64,000 bases of DNA, taken from positions 1 through 64,000 of the forward strand of contig JAIBAT010000105.1 in assembly GCA_019695055.1 (NCBI GenBank). Direction: 5' to 3'. The DNA is from Candidatus Sumerlaeaceae bacterium (GTDB taxonomy: Bacteria > Sumerlaeota > Sumerlaeia > Sumerlaeales > Sumerlaeaceae). A program made the position numbers and the translations under genes. Positions 33,191 to 46,183 of this stretch are shown one piece after another (the stretch's first letter is position 1; the number at the start of each line of letters is the position of its first letter). The notes under the pieces were generated by a model, which ran no database searches, was not told the origin of the DNA, and was given only the letters and a program-made list of their open reading frames with translations.

Positions 33191-33712
33191 GAGGAAATCC
33201 TCCTATTGGTTTAATCCGATGCCAATAGGGGACAGCGAGGTGTGTGCCAAGCCTGTATGCAGCGATGCGCATACGTTTAAATATAGTAAATGCAATAATT
33301 GGCGTGGTTTTTGGCGTTTCGGGATTCGGTGAGCTTTTGGGTACTTGGGTAACATGTTTCACTAATTGTTGTAACCGTGAATACTCAACTATTCGCGGGA
33401 GCTTTTCCGTGGCAGAGGATGGGCTTAGTCGGCCAATTCCAAGCTTAAAAGCAAGTGGAGGGAGCCCAGATTAGCGGATGTACTGGGACTGACGCATATC
33501 ATGTTCAGAGCCTATTCCTAGGCCTATTACTAACCACTATGGCTTTAGGGTGGCGAGGCCGTTAAATTTGGGGGCGCGGGAGCCGGGACATCTGCGGGGG
33601 CTGCGTGGTATGGGTGGAGCTTTGATCGGAAAGCTTGTCGGTTGGGCTTCGGAGCGGATTGACTTGGCTGGAGTCGTTGTCATGGGGCTTGACCAAGACT
33701 GGATGGCGCTGC
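33191..33712. other. 522-base region between pilin and secreted glycosidase genes
   Basis: Divergent upstream region. Besides the sigma-54 site at 33234-33250 it holds an AT-rich stretch (about 33275-33300) that could bend DNA, and an imperfect inverted GGTAACA..TGTTGTAACC pair near 33350-33375 that could bind an enhancer protein. No gene is supported. Confidence 0.45.
33234..33250 (-). promoter_or_regulatory. Sigma-54 promoter of pilin copy 1
   Basis: The minus strand reads TTGGCACACACCTCGCT. The -24 half TTGGCAC is perfect, GG and GC are exactly 10 bases apart, and the -12 half TCGCT differs from TTGCT at one base. Transcription would start about 33 bases before the ATG, leaving room for the strong ribosome site. 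Pilin genes in several bacteria use sigma-54 with an NtrC-type activator such as PilR. Confidence 0.8.
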
Positions 33713-36700
33713 ATGGGTTGTGTCGGGATTATGGGGCTGATTACGTCCAAATTGGCTGCGCGGGTTGGAGGCATTGGGGTTGCGTTTGCCGTCCACTTCG
33801 TGCTGGGGGCTGCACCGTTACGAGGCGGTGTAGCGAGCACGTTGCTTGAGGATTTTGAGAGTGGCGGAACGCATTCTGCGGCGGCCGTCACCACGGCCAA
33901 TTCGGCGGCTTCATCCGGCAGCAACAGTTCGGTGGCGAACGTTGCTGACGCAGGTTCGAAGCGATTGCGCCTCACCGATTCCGATGGTGGAACTAACGGA
34001 TGCGTCCTGACTTTCACAAACGTGCTGACTGCGCCTGGCAACTACCTGTTCACAGCCGAGGTGAAAGTGGACAATGCCAGCACGCCCATTGGGTCGTTTG
34101 GAATGGGTCTGGTCCTAGGCGCCCCGGCGGTCGCGGAAGCCCGGGATCCCAACGGCGGGTACGTCATGAATCTTTCCGGATCCGGGGACGCCGTCCTTGG
34201 GTACCAAACAATCGGCGCGGCAATCCGTATTACCACGGAAACCCTTCCCCAGTCCGTTTCCTTATATTTCAGTACCAACCCTACCGGGAACGACTATTCT
34301 GCCCCCTCGACCGATGGCAGATTCCGTAACAACCACCGTACGGCCACCTCCACTTGGGCGGCTGGGTCGTCAAATGCCGTATACATAGACAATATCCGCG
34401 TGATTGGGCCGGGCAATGCCGGCGAAGATCGCCATTATTGGGTTTCCGCGGGAAACAATTACAACAACCTCGCACTGGTCCAGCAGTACATCGATATTGC
34501 CCAGAACAACCACTTCAACTGCATCGATATCCTTGCCCGTTTTCGTTCGGATGCCTACTATGTCCCGAACCGCAATTTCAGCACTTTTCCGAACCCCGAG
34601 CCTTACGGAACCTTGGTTGGAGGGGGCACTCCTGCCATTAATCCGCAAAACGACCCCTTGCAGTACCTTATCGATCATTGTCCCGAACAAGGGCTGAAGG
34701 CCTACATCAGTTTCAGCTGTTTTCTGGCAACACCCAACGACACCTATCCAAGCCATTTGCCCACAGGCAGCCAGACTTGGATCTATAATGGAGGTTCGCC
34801 CCGGGCTCAGGTCAGTGCCGATTCGGGGGAGGGGGTTTGGGCCGATGTGGGGCGCGCCGACGTTAGGACCCACCTCATTAATGTCATGCGCGATATTGTG
34901 CAGAATTACGACGTCGATGGAGTCATTTTCGACCGCATTCGTTACGAGCACAATGACTATGGGTACAATCCAACTGCGCTGTCGGAGCTTGGGATCGTTG
35001 GCACACCAACCCCCACCAACGCGGCCTTTCTCACGGCTCGCAGGAACGCGGTCACCACTTTCCTGCGGGATGCTTATGAAGCTGCCACAGACCTGAAACC
35101 ATGGACCATTGTCGGCACGGTGCCCATCATTTATTTCACCAGCTTCAGCGACACTTACCACGACGTGCTGCAGTTCTGGCCTGGATGGACCGCAGCAAAG
35201 ACGCGTAACCGGGCCTTTTCCTTCGGGGCGGAGGATTGCATCCAGCCCCAGGCCTATCGAAGCGGGGCGACCTACGGGCCGTACAACACTGTTTACCTGG
35301 ATTTGGGCCGCTATGGTGACCTTGCCAGCTATTCGCTGGATTACGGGCTGATGCCCGGTGCCAATGTCAATTTCTGCCCCCTCTTCTATCATCCCACAAC
35401 CGGTGATAGCGCACAGAGCCTGCTCAACGCGCAGAATGTCTGCGATGCAACCCAGAAGGAGTGCAACGGTTCCGGGATCTATTCCGCCGACACGGTTCGG
35501 ACGGACATTCGCCTCATCCGCAAGGCGAGCACAACCCCCTGCGGAAACGATGCCTTTGCGAGTTCGGTTCCCAATGCGGATTTTCTGATGAAGGCCAATT
35601 ATGACAATACAGGCCCGAACCCTGTTACTGGTCTGATTGCGACTCCGACCGGGTCCCTGGGAGTTAATCTCTCGTGGACCGCGCCGTCACCCGCGGCTGA
35701 CGGTGAGGGGGCTTCGCGGTATCTAGTCTATCGAAGCACGCTGCCCGGCGTCAGGGAGTACTATGCCATGCTTCGCAACAAGGCCACGACGGTTACGGCC
35801 ACTTCCTTTGCCGACACGGTTCCGGGCGCGGGTACTTATTACTATTCCGTTGTCGCGGTGGACGATTACAACAACCGCTCCACGCCGGTGGAAACCGGGC
35901 CGGTTGCCGCCACTGGCGCTGCGTTCAGTTCGACTCCTTCGGCTCCCACCAACATTCGCGTGGCCATCGCCGGGAATGTCGCGTACGTCACGTGGAACGA
36001 TAACTCTGGCATCGAGACTGCCTTTGAATTGCAGCGCGACAGCGTTACGATCGCCACGTTGCCAGATAACCTTTCATCCTACAAGGATAATGACGTCGCT
36101 GCCGGCAGTCACACTTACCGAGTGCGTGCGGTCAATTCCTTCGGGAACTCCTCCTATGTCACGGCCAGCGTGGTGACCGCCGCCAACACCGTTGCGGCAC
36201 CGTCAAGCCTGGCGGCTGTCGGCGGGGCGGGATCGGTTTCCCTGACTTGGACGGATACCCCGACCAATGAAAGTGGAACGGAGATCCTCCGAGCCACAAG
36301 CCTTGGCGGGCCGTTTGTCCAAGTGGCTTCAATCGGGCCGGATTTGGCTGCCTACACGGATTTCACGGTGACAAGCGGCACCTACTATTATAAGGTTCGT
36401 TCCTACAACGGCGCAGCACTTTCGCTCTTTTCCAATCAGGTATCCGCCGCTGTCGGCCCTCCCAGTCCGCCGGCTGCACCCACCGGATTGTCAGCTTCCA
36501 CCACCGGTTCGGGAATCCTGCTATCATGGACGGATAATTCCTCGAATGAGTCCGGTTTTGAGATTTACCGCGCCACGGTCTCTGGTGGTCCTTATGCCCT
36601 GATCCAAACCACTGCCGCAAGTGTGACAATGTATACGGATCTCCCGGGTGCTTCCGGCCATTATTATTATGTAGTGCGAGCTGTGAACCCTGCCGGCAAC

Positions 36701-37267
36701 AGTGCATTTACAAACGAGGCGGGGGCCATCTACACCATTCCGACGGTGGTGATCCTCGAAAGCCGCCAGCCCGGCGGGGGAGTTACGCCGTCTCCGACTT
36801 ATGAGGAGTTTATCACAACGTCCGGCACATGGGGAAACACTACAGCCAAAAGCGCGGCTTCCGGCCTGACAGGGTCCGGTGGGCGGTATACAGGTGACAG
36901 CTCACTCGGTTCTTATGTCATTTTCACGCCGACACTACCGGTGCCTGGTTACTACGATGTGCATATTACCTGTCCAGGAGCAGCTTCGGGCCCGAATGTA
37001 AGTTCACCAGGCGCAATCGTTACCATTCGCCACAATGGTGTGGATTACTCGACAACGGTGGATCTGGTTCGGACAAATGCCGCCGTGGCCGACACATGGT
37101 ATTTGTTGGGTTCTGATCTGTTCTTTTCGGCCGGGACTTCCGGGAATATCAAGATTTACAACAACAATGCTGCCTCTGCCAGTACAGGGAGCCGTTTCAA
37201 CATCGACGCCGTGAAATTCACGTTCAAGTCTGCCCCCGCGGAAGTGTCGCGCTGGGAGGTGTATTAG
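33713..37267 (+). CDS. Large secreted putative glycoside hydrolase (GHL10-like) with FN3 and golvesin-like domains
   Basis: 1184 residues from ATG 33713; an ATG six codons on is as likely, and the ribosome site is poor. A signal-like hydrophobic segment ends near residue 33. A jelly-roll-like region follows (to about 215), then a GHL10/DUF187-like TIM barrel (about 220-640): VQQYIDIAQNNHFNCIDI and NYDVDGVIFDRIRYE. Then come four fibronectin type III modules (about 630-725, 745-840, 840-925, 930-1025) and a golvesin C-terminal-like domain (about 1030-1180). It is probably a surface or secreted polysaccharide enzyme, possibly a client of the type II system. Catalytic residues were not assigned. 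Confidence 0.85.
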   Translation: MGCVGIMGLITSKLAARVGGIGVAFAVHFVLGAAPLRGGVASTLLEDFESGGTHSAAAVTTANSAASSGSNSSVANVADAGSKRLRLTDSDGGTNGCVLTFTNVLTAPGNYLFTAEVKVDNASTPIGSFGMGLVLGAPAVAEARDPNGGYVMNLSGSGDAVLGYQTIGAAIRITTETLPQSVSLYFSTNPTGNDYSAPSTDGRFRNNHRTATSTWAAGSSNAVYIDNIRVIGPGNAGEDRHYWVSAGNNYNNLALVQQYIDIAQNNHFNCIDILARFRSDAYYVPNRNFSTFPNPEPYGTLVGGGTPAINPQNDPLQYLIDHCPEQGLKAYISFSCFLATPNDTYPSHLPTGSQTWIYNGGSPRAQVSADSGEGVWADVGRADVRTHLINVMRDIVQNYDVDGVIFDRIRYEHNDYGYNPTALSELGIVGTPTPTNAAFLTARRNAVTTFLRDAYEAATDLKPWTIVGTVPIIYFTSFSDTYHDVLQFWPGWTAAKTRNRAFSFGAEDCIQPQAYRSGATYGPYNTVYLDLGRYGDLASYSLDYGLMPGANVNFCPLFYHPTTGDSAQSLLNAQNVCDATQKECNGSGIYSADTVRTDIRLIRKASTTPCGNDAFASSVPNADFLMKANYDNTGPNPVTGLIATPTGSLGVNLSWTAPSPAADGEGASRYLVYRSTLPGVREYYAMLRNKATTVTATSFADTVPGAGTYYYSVVAVDDYNNRSTPVETGPVAATGAAFSSTPSAPTNIRVAIAGNVAYVTWNDNSGIETAFELQRDSVTIATLPDNLSSYKDNDVAAGSHTYRVRAVNSFGNSSYVTASVVTAANTVAAPSSLAAVGGAGSVSLTWTDTPTNESGTEILRATSLGGPFVQVASIGPDLAAYTDFTVTSGTYYYKVRSYNGAALSLFSNQVSAAVGPPSPPAAPTGLSASTTGSGILLSWTDNSSNESGFEIYRATVSGGPYALIQTTAASVTMYTDLPGASGHYYYVVRAVNPAGNSAFTNEAGAIYTIPTVVILESRQPGGGVTPSPTYEEFITTSGTWGNTTAKSAASGLTGSGGRYTGDSSLGSYVIFTPTLPVPGYYDVHITCPGAASGPNVSSPGAIVTIRHNGVDYSTTVDLVRTNAAVADTWYLLGSDLFFSAGTSGNIKIYNNNAASASTGSRFNIDAVKFTFKSAPAEVSRWEVY

Positions 37268-37306
37268 CGTGTCGGAACTGGGTCCCGGGCCGCTGTGTCT
37301 GGCGGC

Positions 37307-38059
37307 TTACCGCGCCTTGCGCGGCAACGTCCGGTATTGCTGAATCGGCCTGGCAGCAGCATTGGGAATCGCGGATTGCTGTGTGTTATCCGAAGAAGTC
37401 GCATGGGGTTGTGTTGCGGCGGCATCCGTTCCCATTTTCTCGAATTTCCCATTGGTCTCATTCCATGCTTGGAGGGTGGCAGTATTCAGGTCAAAGTACC
37501 ATGCGTGGATGTTGAATTTTCCCGCGGCCATCTGCTCCCGGACGCACGGGTGCGTTTGGAGATTCCTTACCTGCAGCAGGACATTGAGTTGCACAAGCTG
37601 GTTTAGGGGCGAAAGCGATTTGTCTGGCGCTTCCCCGGCGCGCATTGCGGTCAGGGCCGGTTCCCCGTGGCGCACCCAGAAGGCGAGATGCTGGGCCATC
37701 GCCGGGAAGCGATTCTCAAGCAGCGCCTTCATGCCGCCGCAATCACTGTGACCACAAATTATGAAGTGTTCGATACGTTTTTCCCCAATGGCGTATTCGA
37801 TGGCGGCAGCCTCGGCCTCGTCCGAGTAAATTCCCGAAATGGTGTCCAATGGTGGGACAATATTGGCCACGTTCCGCAAAATGAAAAGTTCGCCGGGGGC
37901 CGTGCCGGTAATAACGTTGGGAGACAGCCTCGTGTCTGTGCAGGTTAGCATTGCCGCATAGGGCACATGCTCGCTCTGCGCGGCCTGGCTTAAGGCGTTT
38001 AGGTACGCAGGGACAAGCCTGCGGTGGTAATCGGCGACGCCATGCAGAATGCGCTCCAA
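37307..38059 (-). CDS. Beta-class carbonic anhydrase
   Basis: 250 residues from TTG with GGAAGGGG nine bases before. Zinc ligands C40, H104 and C107 (CTDTR, CGHSDCGG) and the D42-R44 pair are intact. The last 35 residues are Gln/Ala-rich and probably disordered. It interconverts CO2 and bicarbonate in the cytoplasm. Convergent with the glycosidase gene, 39 bases apart. Confidence 0.93.
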   Translation of the reverse strand: MERILHGVADYHRRLVPAYLNALSQAAQSEHVPYAAMLTCTDTRLSPNVITGTAPGELFILRNVANIVPPLDTISGIYSDEAEAAAIEYAIGEKRIEHFIICGHSDCGGMKALLENRFPAMAQHLAFWVRHGEPALTAMRAGEAPDKSLSPLNQLVQLNVLLQVRNLQTHPCVREQMAAGKFNIHAWYFDLNTATLQAWNETNGKFEKMGTDAAATQPHATSSDNTQQSAIPNAAARPIQQYRTLPRKAR

Positions 38060-38178
38060 GTTTGTTTACCCCTTCCAATCCATGTCGCGAAGTCAGGGAA
38101 AAGGCTGGGTCCTTTGCCAAATTGCGTCAAAGAAATAATCCGCCTGTGGTGGACACAAACCCGTGAAAAACCAGATGG

Positions 38179-39117
38179 CTATCGCGTCGTGCTAATCTCC
38201 GCCACCCCGGGTGCCACCAACGTTGCGGTTGTGCCGTCCACATTCATACGATAGATTCCCCGCTTGTTGTAGGCGCCGCCGACGAAAAGGAAGCTCTGAT
38301 CCCCGGGAATCCAGGCTGGATGAATTCCTTCCAATCCTTTTGGGGAGACTCTCTTTCCGCCTATTTCACCCACTTGGCGCAGGTATATCTGAGACGGTGG
38401 CCCCTCCAAGGTCTTGATGTCAGGAACTTCCTTCAGTGCGTCAAACAGGAGCAACTTCCCGTTGCTGCTCAAACTGAAGCTGTACCCGCTGGACATTTCA
38501 ACGTCACCCAATATGGTGGCCACCGGGACCCGTGAGATCTCCCGCCCCTGGATATCCACCTGGTAGAAGAACTTGAAATCATAGCAGAAGATGAACTGCC
38601 CGTCGGCGCTCCACCAGGCTGGCGACAGAATGTCCTCACGGCCGCTGATCTTATCGGTCAGGACCCGGAATCGGTCATTGTCAGCCCCAACGATTGCAAT
38701 CTCCCACTTTCTATCGCGGTAGTGCTGAACCATGATCCAGTAGCCCGTGGGTGACCAGATGGGCCCATAGTTGTTGTTACCCTGGACCGCGGTCAACCGA
38801 CGGGATTTTTGGGAAGCGAAATTATAGAGTTCAATATGGCGCTCGAAGTCGTTTTTCTTCTCGATGTTCACCGTATAGGCCAGATCAGCGCCTTCCGGTG
38901 AGATTGCAATATTGCTGATATCTTTTGCAGGCATCAGTTTCTGTGCCCCTGTACCGTCAAACCGCGAGATGTAGACTCCGTCCGACTTAAGGTACGCCAT
39001 GCGGGGTCCAGTGGTGACAGGCTCGTCTGCTGTCCGTTTGGCTGGTGCGGCCGTGGCCGACACCGCCAGACAAACAAGACCCACGGCAAGATGCGCTCCA
39101 AGATCCACAAATCTCAT
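38179..39117 (-). CDS. Exported TolB-like beta-propeller protein
   Basis: 312 residues. Signal peptide to about residue 23 (ATAA). PD40-type repeats are seen as NIAISPEGADLAYT, PIWSPTGYWIMVQ, PAWWSADGQFIFC, FSLSSNGKLLLFD and PAWIPGDQSFLFV. A periplasmic binding role is likely. It sits between the carbonic anhydrase and the NtrC-type gene, all on the same strand. Related in layout to the protein at 12624-13613. Confidence 0.82.
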   Translation of the reverse strand: MRFVDLGAHLAVGLVCLAVSATAAPAKRTADEPVTTGPRMAYLKSDGVYISRFDGTGAQKLMPAKDISNIAISPEGADLAYTVNIEKKNDFERHIELYNFASQKSRRLTAVQGNNNYGPIWSPTGYWIMVQHYRDRKWEIAIVGADNDRFRVLTDKISGREDILSPAWWSADGQFIFCYDFKFFYQVDIQGREISRVPVATILGDVEMSSGYSFSLSSNGKLLLFDALKEVPDIKTLEGPPSQIYLRQVGEIGGKRVSPKGLEGIHPAWIPGDQSFLFVGGAYNKRGIYRMNVDGTTATLVAPGVAEISTTR

Positions 39118-39155
39118 GATTCAGGCTCCTTGCGAAAAGCGGGAACGCTCGGCGG

Positions 39156-40550
39156 TCAGCTCGATTCCCGAAGCTTCTTGATATTTTCGTCCACCAAATC
39201 CTGGAGTCCATACTTCTGGATGCGGTAACCCAAAGTGCGTCGTGTGATGCCGAGGTGCTGGGCAGCGCGGGTGTGATTGTAGCGAGTTTTCTCCAGTGCG
39301 GATAGAATGCAGCGCTTCTCTATCTCATCCAGATGCATGGCTTCGGTGCTGGCTGTCGGGGAAACACCAGCATCCCGCGCCCATTCGAAATTCTGGACCT
39401 GCAAAGGCAGGTCGGTCACATGGATGGTTTCTCGTTCGCTAAGCACGACAGCGTGCTCGATGGCGTTTTCCAATTCCCGGATGTTTCCGGGATAATCGTA
39501 CTTTAGCAGCAGATTGAAGGCGTCGGGTGAAAGTCGTTTGGCACCCTGTCGCACTGAATACTTTGCCAGGAAGTGCTCAATGAGAGGCGCAATGTCGTCC
39601 CGGCGGTCACGCAGCGGCGGCAGGTGGATTGGGATGACATTCAGGCGGTAGTATAGATCCTGGCGAAACTGCCCCCGGGCCACCTCCTCCTCAAGGTTGC
39701 GGTTTGTGGCGGCTATGATGCGCACGTCCACCTTCTGGGGTGTGCTCTCCCCGACCCGCTGTATTTCGCCCTCCTGCAGCACCCGAAGCAACTTCACCTG
39801 CAGGTGGAGTGGCACTTCTCCAATTTCATCTAGGAATATAGTTCCCCCGTTGGCAGTTTCGAACATACCTTTGCGATTCTCAATGGCCCCAGTAAAGGAT
39901 CCCTTAATGTGGCCGAAGAGCTCGCTTTCCAGAAGATTCTCAGGAATCGCCCCGCAGTTGACCATTACTATGGTCCGGTTGGCGCGCGCACTCAGGTTGT
40001 GGATGGCCTTGGCGAGTACCTCCTTGCCCGTGCCGCTTTCGCCTCGCAGCAAGACCGAAGCATTCGAAGCCGCAACGCGCCTTGCCCGGGACAATACGTC
40101 TTCCATCTGTTTGCTGGTGGCAATCATGTTCTCGATGGAGAATTTCTGGCCGATTACCTCGCGCAGCCGCTGGTTCTCCTCCTTGAGCGAGCGGGTTTCC
40201 TCGATTCGCTTCAGGAGCAGCTTCAATTCGTCGACGGGAAATGGTTTAATCAGGTAGTCTATTGCCCCTCGCTTCATGGCCTCCACCGCTGTCTGGACGC
40301 TGGCGTATGCGGTCATGACCACGAAATCCGTGTCGGGGCTGATGCGTCGGGCGCGGTCCAGAACGTCGATACCCGAAAGTTCCGGCATCCGCAAATCGCA
40401 AAGCAGCACGTCGAAGGTTTTGGCCGCCAGCATCTCCAAGCCCTTTCCCGGGCTTGTGGTTGACTCTACATCGTAGCCGTCGCGGCTCAGCATGCGGGCC
40501 AGCACGCCGCTCATTTTTTCTTCGTCATCAATTATCAGTAGGGATGTCAT
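39156..40550 (-). CDS. NtrC-family sigma-54-dependent response regulator
   Basis: 464 residues. Receiver domain with D52 as phospho-acceptor and K102; AAA+ domain with Walker A GESGTGKE (170-177) and the sigma-54 contact loop as GSFTGA (217-222; the commonest form is GAFTGA); C-terminal Fis-type helix-turn-helix NHTRAAQHLGITRRTLGYRI. It activates sigma-54 promoters from upstream sites. No kinase is adjacent. Two sigma-54-like promoters, before the pilin at 33190 and gspE, are the natural candidate targets within this window (inference). Confidence 0.95.
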   Translation of the reverse strand: MTSLLIIDDEEKMSGVLARMLSRDGYDVESTTSPGKGLEMLAAKTFDVLLCDLRMPELSGIDVLDRARRISPDTDFVVMTAYASVQTAVEAMKRGAIDYLIKPFPVDELKLLLKRIEETRSLKEENQRLREVIGQKFSIENMIATSKQMEDVLSRARRVAASNASVLLRGESGTGKEVLAKAIHNLSARANRTIVMVNCGAIPENLLESELFGHIKGSFTGAIENRKGMFETANGGTIFLDEIGEVPLHLQVKLLRVLQEGEIQRVGESTPQKVDVRIIAATNRNLEEEVARGQFRQDLYYRLNVIPIHLPPLRDRRDDIAPLIEHFLAKYSVRQGAKRLSPDAFNLLLKYDYPGNIRELENAIEHAVVLSERETIHVTDLPLQVQNFEWARDAGVSPTASTEAMHLDEIEKRCILSALEKTRYNHTRAAQHLGITRRTLGYRIQKYGLQDLVDENIKKLRESS

Positions 40551-41231
40551 CAGGTTCCGGTCACAGCGTCCAATCCGGGATTCTCAACAGTCTCAGCACC
40601 TCGCAATTCTTGCTTCGGGGTGCTGAAGGCCTATACTAACAGGCGGGATTGAGCAGGGAACGAAAGGGCGAAGCAACGAGAAATTCCGGCTACCGTTGGG
40701 CGGGGCAGTGCCAGGCGGCTACATTGTGGGAGGTTGCTTGGAAAAAAGACTCCATTTATTGAATATAGCCCCCCATGTTGGCGGTAATAGGCGTGGTGCA
40801 AAACGAGGCAAAGAACCGCTGTCGTCGCTGATTTTGAGAATTGTGATTTTTTTCTGAATAGCAGCAGAGGGTTGTAATAAATACTCGATGCGCGCTGGAT
40901 GAGGTTCGCCTCCCAACGCGACACTCTCCGAGACCGAGGCCAGGCAGTAAAGCGGCGCCTCGAAACGAAAGAGACCAGATGGGAACGACCGGTTCGTTTG
41001 TGGCCGGCCGACGCGGAGGAAGCCCCTGAAAAGGCAGCCCGCCCGAAGAGCTGTTCAGCTCGGCGTTCCAATCGGGAGCGCTTGGCGCCTAGGCGCTGAA
41101 AAAGCAAGTTTCGACGCAGGAATACCTGCGCCGTCATGTTCTTTGAAAATTCGATTCTGTAATCTATTAACTGACAGCGTGAGGGTCTGATTGATCGAGA
41201 TGCCAGATGGATTTTAACGACGGAAAAATTT
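40551..41231. other. 681-base leader region of the 23S-5S unit
   Basis: No protein gene is supported. A weak -35/-10 pair (TTGAGA, 17 bases, AATAGC) lies near 40832-40860. Short hairpins follow: the palindrome GCGCCTAGGCGC (41085-41096) and CGCAGG-AATA-CCTGCG (41115-41130). A boxA-like site is at 41137-41149. No 16S rRNA or tRNA is present. Confidence 0.5.
41137..41149 (+). promoter_or_regulatory. boxA-like antitermination site
   Basis: TGTTCTTTGAAAA resembles boxA (TGCTCTTTAACAA), the Nus-factor site in rRNA leaders. It lies about 85 bases before the 23S start, as in spacer regions of other bacteria. Confidence 0.55.
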
Positions 41232-44217
<2,986 letters not shown>

Positions 44218-44379
44218 ATATTTTTTCATCTCAACGAAGTCCCGCTGTGCATCTCGTTCAACCAGATCCTCAAAATGCGTCAGTTAATTCTACAGAATCG
44301 AACCGATCAGTAGCACCGGCCGCGAGCGCCCGCCAACAATGGCAGGCCTGACTCCCCGGAGCGAACTGGTCCCGAGATA
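44218..44379 (+). other. 23S-5S spacer
   Basis: A 162-base spacer with no tRNA cloverleaf that I can fold. It starts with a T-rich tract (ATATATTTTTTCATC). Confidence 0.5.
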
Positions 44380-44380
44380 T

Positions 44381-44497
44381 CCCGGTGATTTTAGCGGAGG
44401 GGTCCCACCCGTTCCCATTTCGAACACGGCAGTTAAGCCCTCCAGCGTCGATGGTACTATGCGGGCAACTGTATGGGAGAGTAGAACGTCGCCGGGT
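44381..44497 (+). rRNA. rrf: 5S ribosomal RNA
   Basis: About 117 bases. CCCGGTG at the 5' end pairs with CGCCGGG at the 3' end. The internal GGTCCCACCCGTTCCCATTT and CGAACACGGCAGTTAAGCCC regions are classic 5S. A T-rich tract follows at once. Confidence 0.95.
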
Positions 44498-44511
44498 TTT
44501 TTCTTTTTTAT
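44495..44511 (+). terminator. T-rich tract ending the rRNA unit
   Basis: Immediately after the 5S closing helix comes TTTTTTCTTTTTTA. With the helix it can act as an intrinsic terminator. Confidence 0.5.
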
Positions 44512-44559
44512 ACCCCTCTTTTTGCCCCCTGCCAGGGGGAGCGGGCCGCAACGCCATTC

Positions 44560-45339
44560 TTATTTTACCTGCGCCGACTTTCCTTCCCGAGCAAGTTGCT
44601 CATCCTGTCGCGTTCCCGACAGGTCTTCCGGTGGCCCAAGGTGATGCGGTCGCGGTTTGAAGATTGTGCAATCCAACCAGGCCACGGCGCGGCTGGCAAC
44701 CTCACGCACCCGGCTCCGCGCCATGCCCGCAGCCGTGTACTTGCGCCGGTCTGCCACAAAGCCATCTGCGTCGATTCCCATGCTCTCCGCGAGAAACACG
44801 CTCCGGGGTAAATGAAATTCCTGCGTCACAATTGTCATCGATGTGATGCCCCACAGTTCCTTCGCCCGGTACATGCTGTCATACGTCCGGAATCCGGCAA
44901 AGTCCCGCACCACATCGTCCGCCGGAACCCCCTCATTGATCGCCACGCGCCGCATCGCGGTCACCTCATCATAATCTGGGTTCGCGTTGTCCCCGCTCAT
45001 CAAAAGCTTCTTCACTTTCCCCGCCTTGTACAGGCCAACCGCAGACAAGACCCGGTCTTCCAGCATGGCTGACAAGCGCCCATCGGGATGAACCCTCGCA
45101 CCCAGTACCATAGCCACAGTTCGCGGTGTCACTTCGTCGGGTTTCCGGAAGATGCGACTTCGCGCACGAGCGCCCATCCAATTGTCGACAATCAGCGCCA
45201 AAAACAATGGGATTATCAGGAGCACCGATATTGCAATCGCACCCACAACTACGATCCGCCGTTTCCACCATGGGCGCGGAACTGTCACTGAGGAGAAACT
45301 TCCCTCCTTCGAAGCTGACTCTTCAGGCAGACCTGTCAT
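44560..45339 (-). CDS. SanA/YdcF-like DUF218 membrane protein
   Basis: 259 residues with one N-terminal membrane segment (about 30-52) after a short cytoplasmic tail. The DUF218 domain shows [31 protein letters not shown] and [17 protein letters not shown]. The family includes SanA, linked to envelope barrier function in E. coli. Its ATG overlaps the pdxJ stop. A Gly/Glu-rich charged tail follows the domain. Confidence 0.9.
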   Translation of the reverse strand: MTGLPEESASKEGSFSSVTVPRPWWKRRIVVVGAIAISVLLIIPLFLALIVDNWMGARARSRIFRKPDEVTPRTVAMVLGARVHPDGRLSAMLEDRVLSAVGLYKAGKVKKLLMSGDNANPDYDEVTAMRRVAINEGVPADDVVRDFAGFRTYDSMYRAKELWGITSMTIVTQEFHLPRSVFLAESMGIDADGFVADRRKYTAAGMARSRVREVASRAVAWLDCTIFKPRPHHLGPPEDLSGTRQDEQLAREGKSAQVK

Positions 45340-46109
45340 GCAGAGTATTGCCGGAGAATCTCCTCCGGGGTGAAGCGCTCTGCCAGCGTCGTGGCGCGGC
45401 CAATGGCTTCCACCATCTCGCGAACGGCCCTCTCAAAACCCACCATGACCGCATGCGACACAATCGAGTGCCCTATGTGCAACTCCACGAGATTCGGAAT
45501 GGCTGCCACCGGCAGCACGTTTCGCAAATTCAGCCCATGCCCGGCGTTCACCCGTTGCCCGTTGCGTGTTGCATGGGCTGCCCCGGATACGAGTTTAGCG
45601 AGTTCCACCAGACGAGCTTCCTCGCCACGGGCATTGGCATATCCGCCGGTGTGAAGTTCCATCACGTCCGCCCCGCAGGCCGCCACGGCGTCAATTTGTT
45701 CCGATTCCGGGTCAATAAAATGGCTGACCAGCATGCCTGCGGCTTTCATCCGGTGCGTCGCCTCTTTCAATCGTCCGAGGCTTCCCGCCACGTCCAGCCC
45801 CCCCTCGGTCGTGACTTCCTCGCGCTTCTCGGGCACGAACATGACCATGTAGGGCCGGATCCGCTCGGCAATGCCCAGCATCTCCTCCGTTGCCGCCATT
45901 TCGAGGTTCAGGTGCGTCCGCAGCGTCTGGTTCAGCCGCTCCACATCCGCATCATTGATATGTCGACGATCCTCACGCAAATGGCACGTTATGCTGGCCG
46001 CACCCGCAAGTTCGGCCAATACCGCTGCCGCCACGGGATCCGGTTCCGAGCCCCGCCTCGCCTGTCGCACGGTCGCAACATGGTCAATGTTAACGCAAAG
46101 TTTTGCCAT
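45336..46109 (-). CDS. pdxJ: Pyridoxine 5'-phosphate synthase
   Basis: 257 residues. [17 protein letters not shown] at the start, the [12 protein letters not shown] loop, [22 protein letters not shown] and ELHTGGYA are conserved PdxJ blocks. It condenses 1-deoxyxylulose-5-phosphate with 3-amino-2-oxopropyl phosphate in the DXP-dependent vitamin B6 route. Overlaps the DUF218 gene by four bases; follows ybbR by 74 bases. Confidence 0.96.
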   Translation of the reverse strand: MAKLCVNIDHVATVRQARRGSEPDPVAAAVLAELAGAASITCHLREDRRHINDADVERLNQTLRTHLNLEMAATEEMLGIAERIRPYMVMFVPEKREEVTTEGGLDVAGSLGRLKEATHRMKAAGMLVSHFIDPESEQIDAVAACGADVMELHTGGYANARGEEARLVELAKLVSGAAHATRNGQRVNAGHGLNLRNVLPVAAIPNLVELHIGHSIVSHAVMVGFERAVREMVEAIGRATTLAERFTPEEILRQYSA

Positions 46110-46183
46110 TCTCCGCTTTCGGTTTGGAAATTAACCTAGAAATACACGATCCGGTGGAAATAAATTGGCTACCCGGAATTCTC

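Noticed and set aside
44218..44379. tRNA in the 23S-5S spacer
   Set aside because: No T-arm GTTCRANNC word or cloverleaf pairing could be found.
44525..44539. CCCCCT-GCC-AGGGGG hairpin
   Set aside because: No T-tract follows on either strand, so it is not called a terminator.
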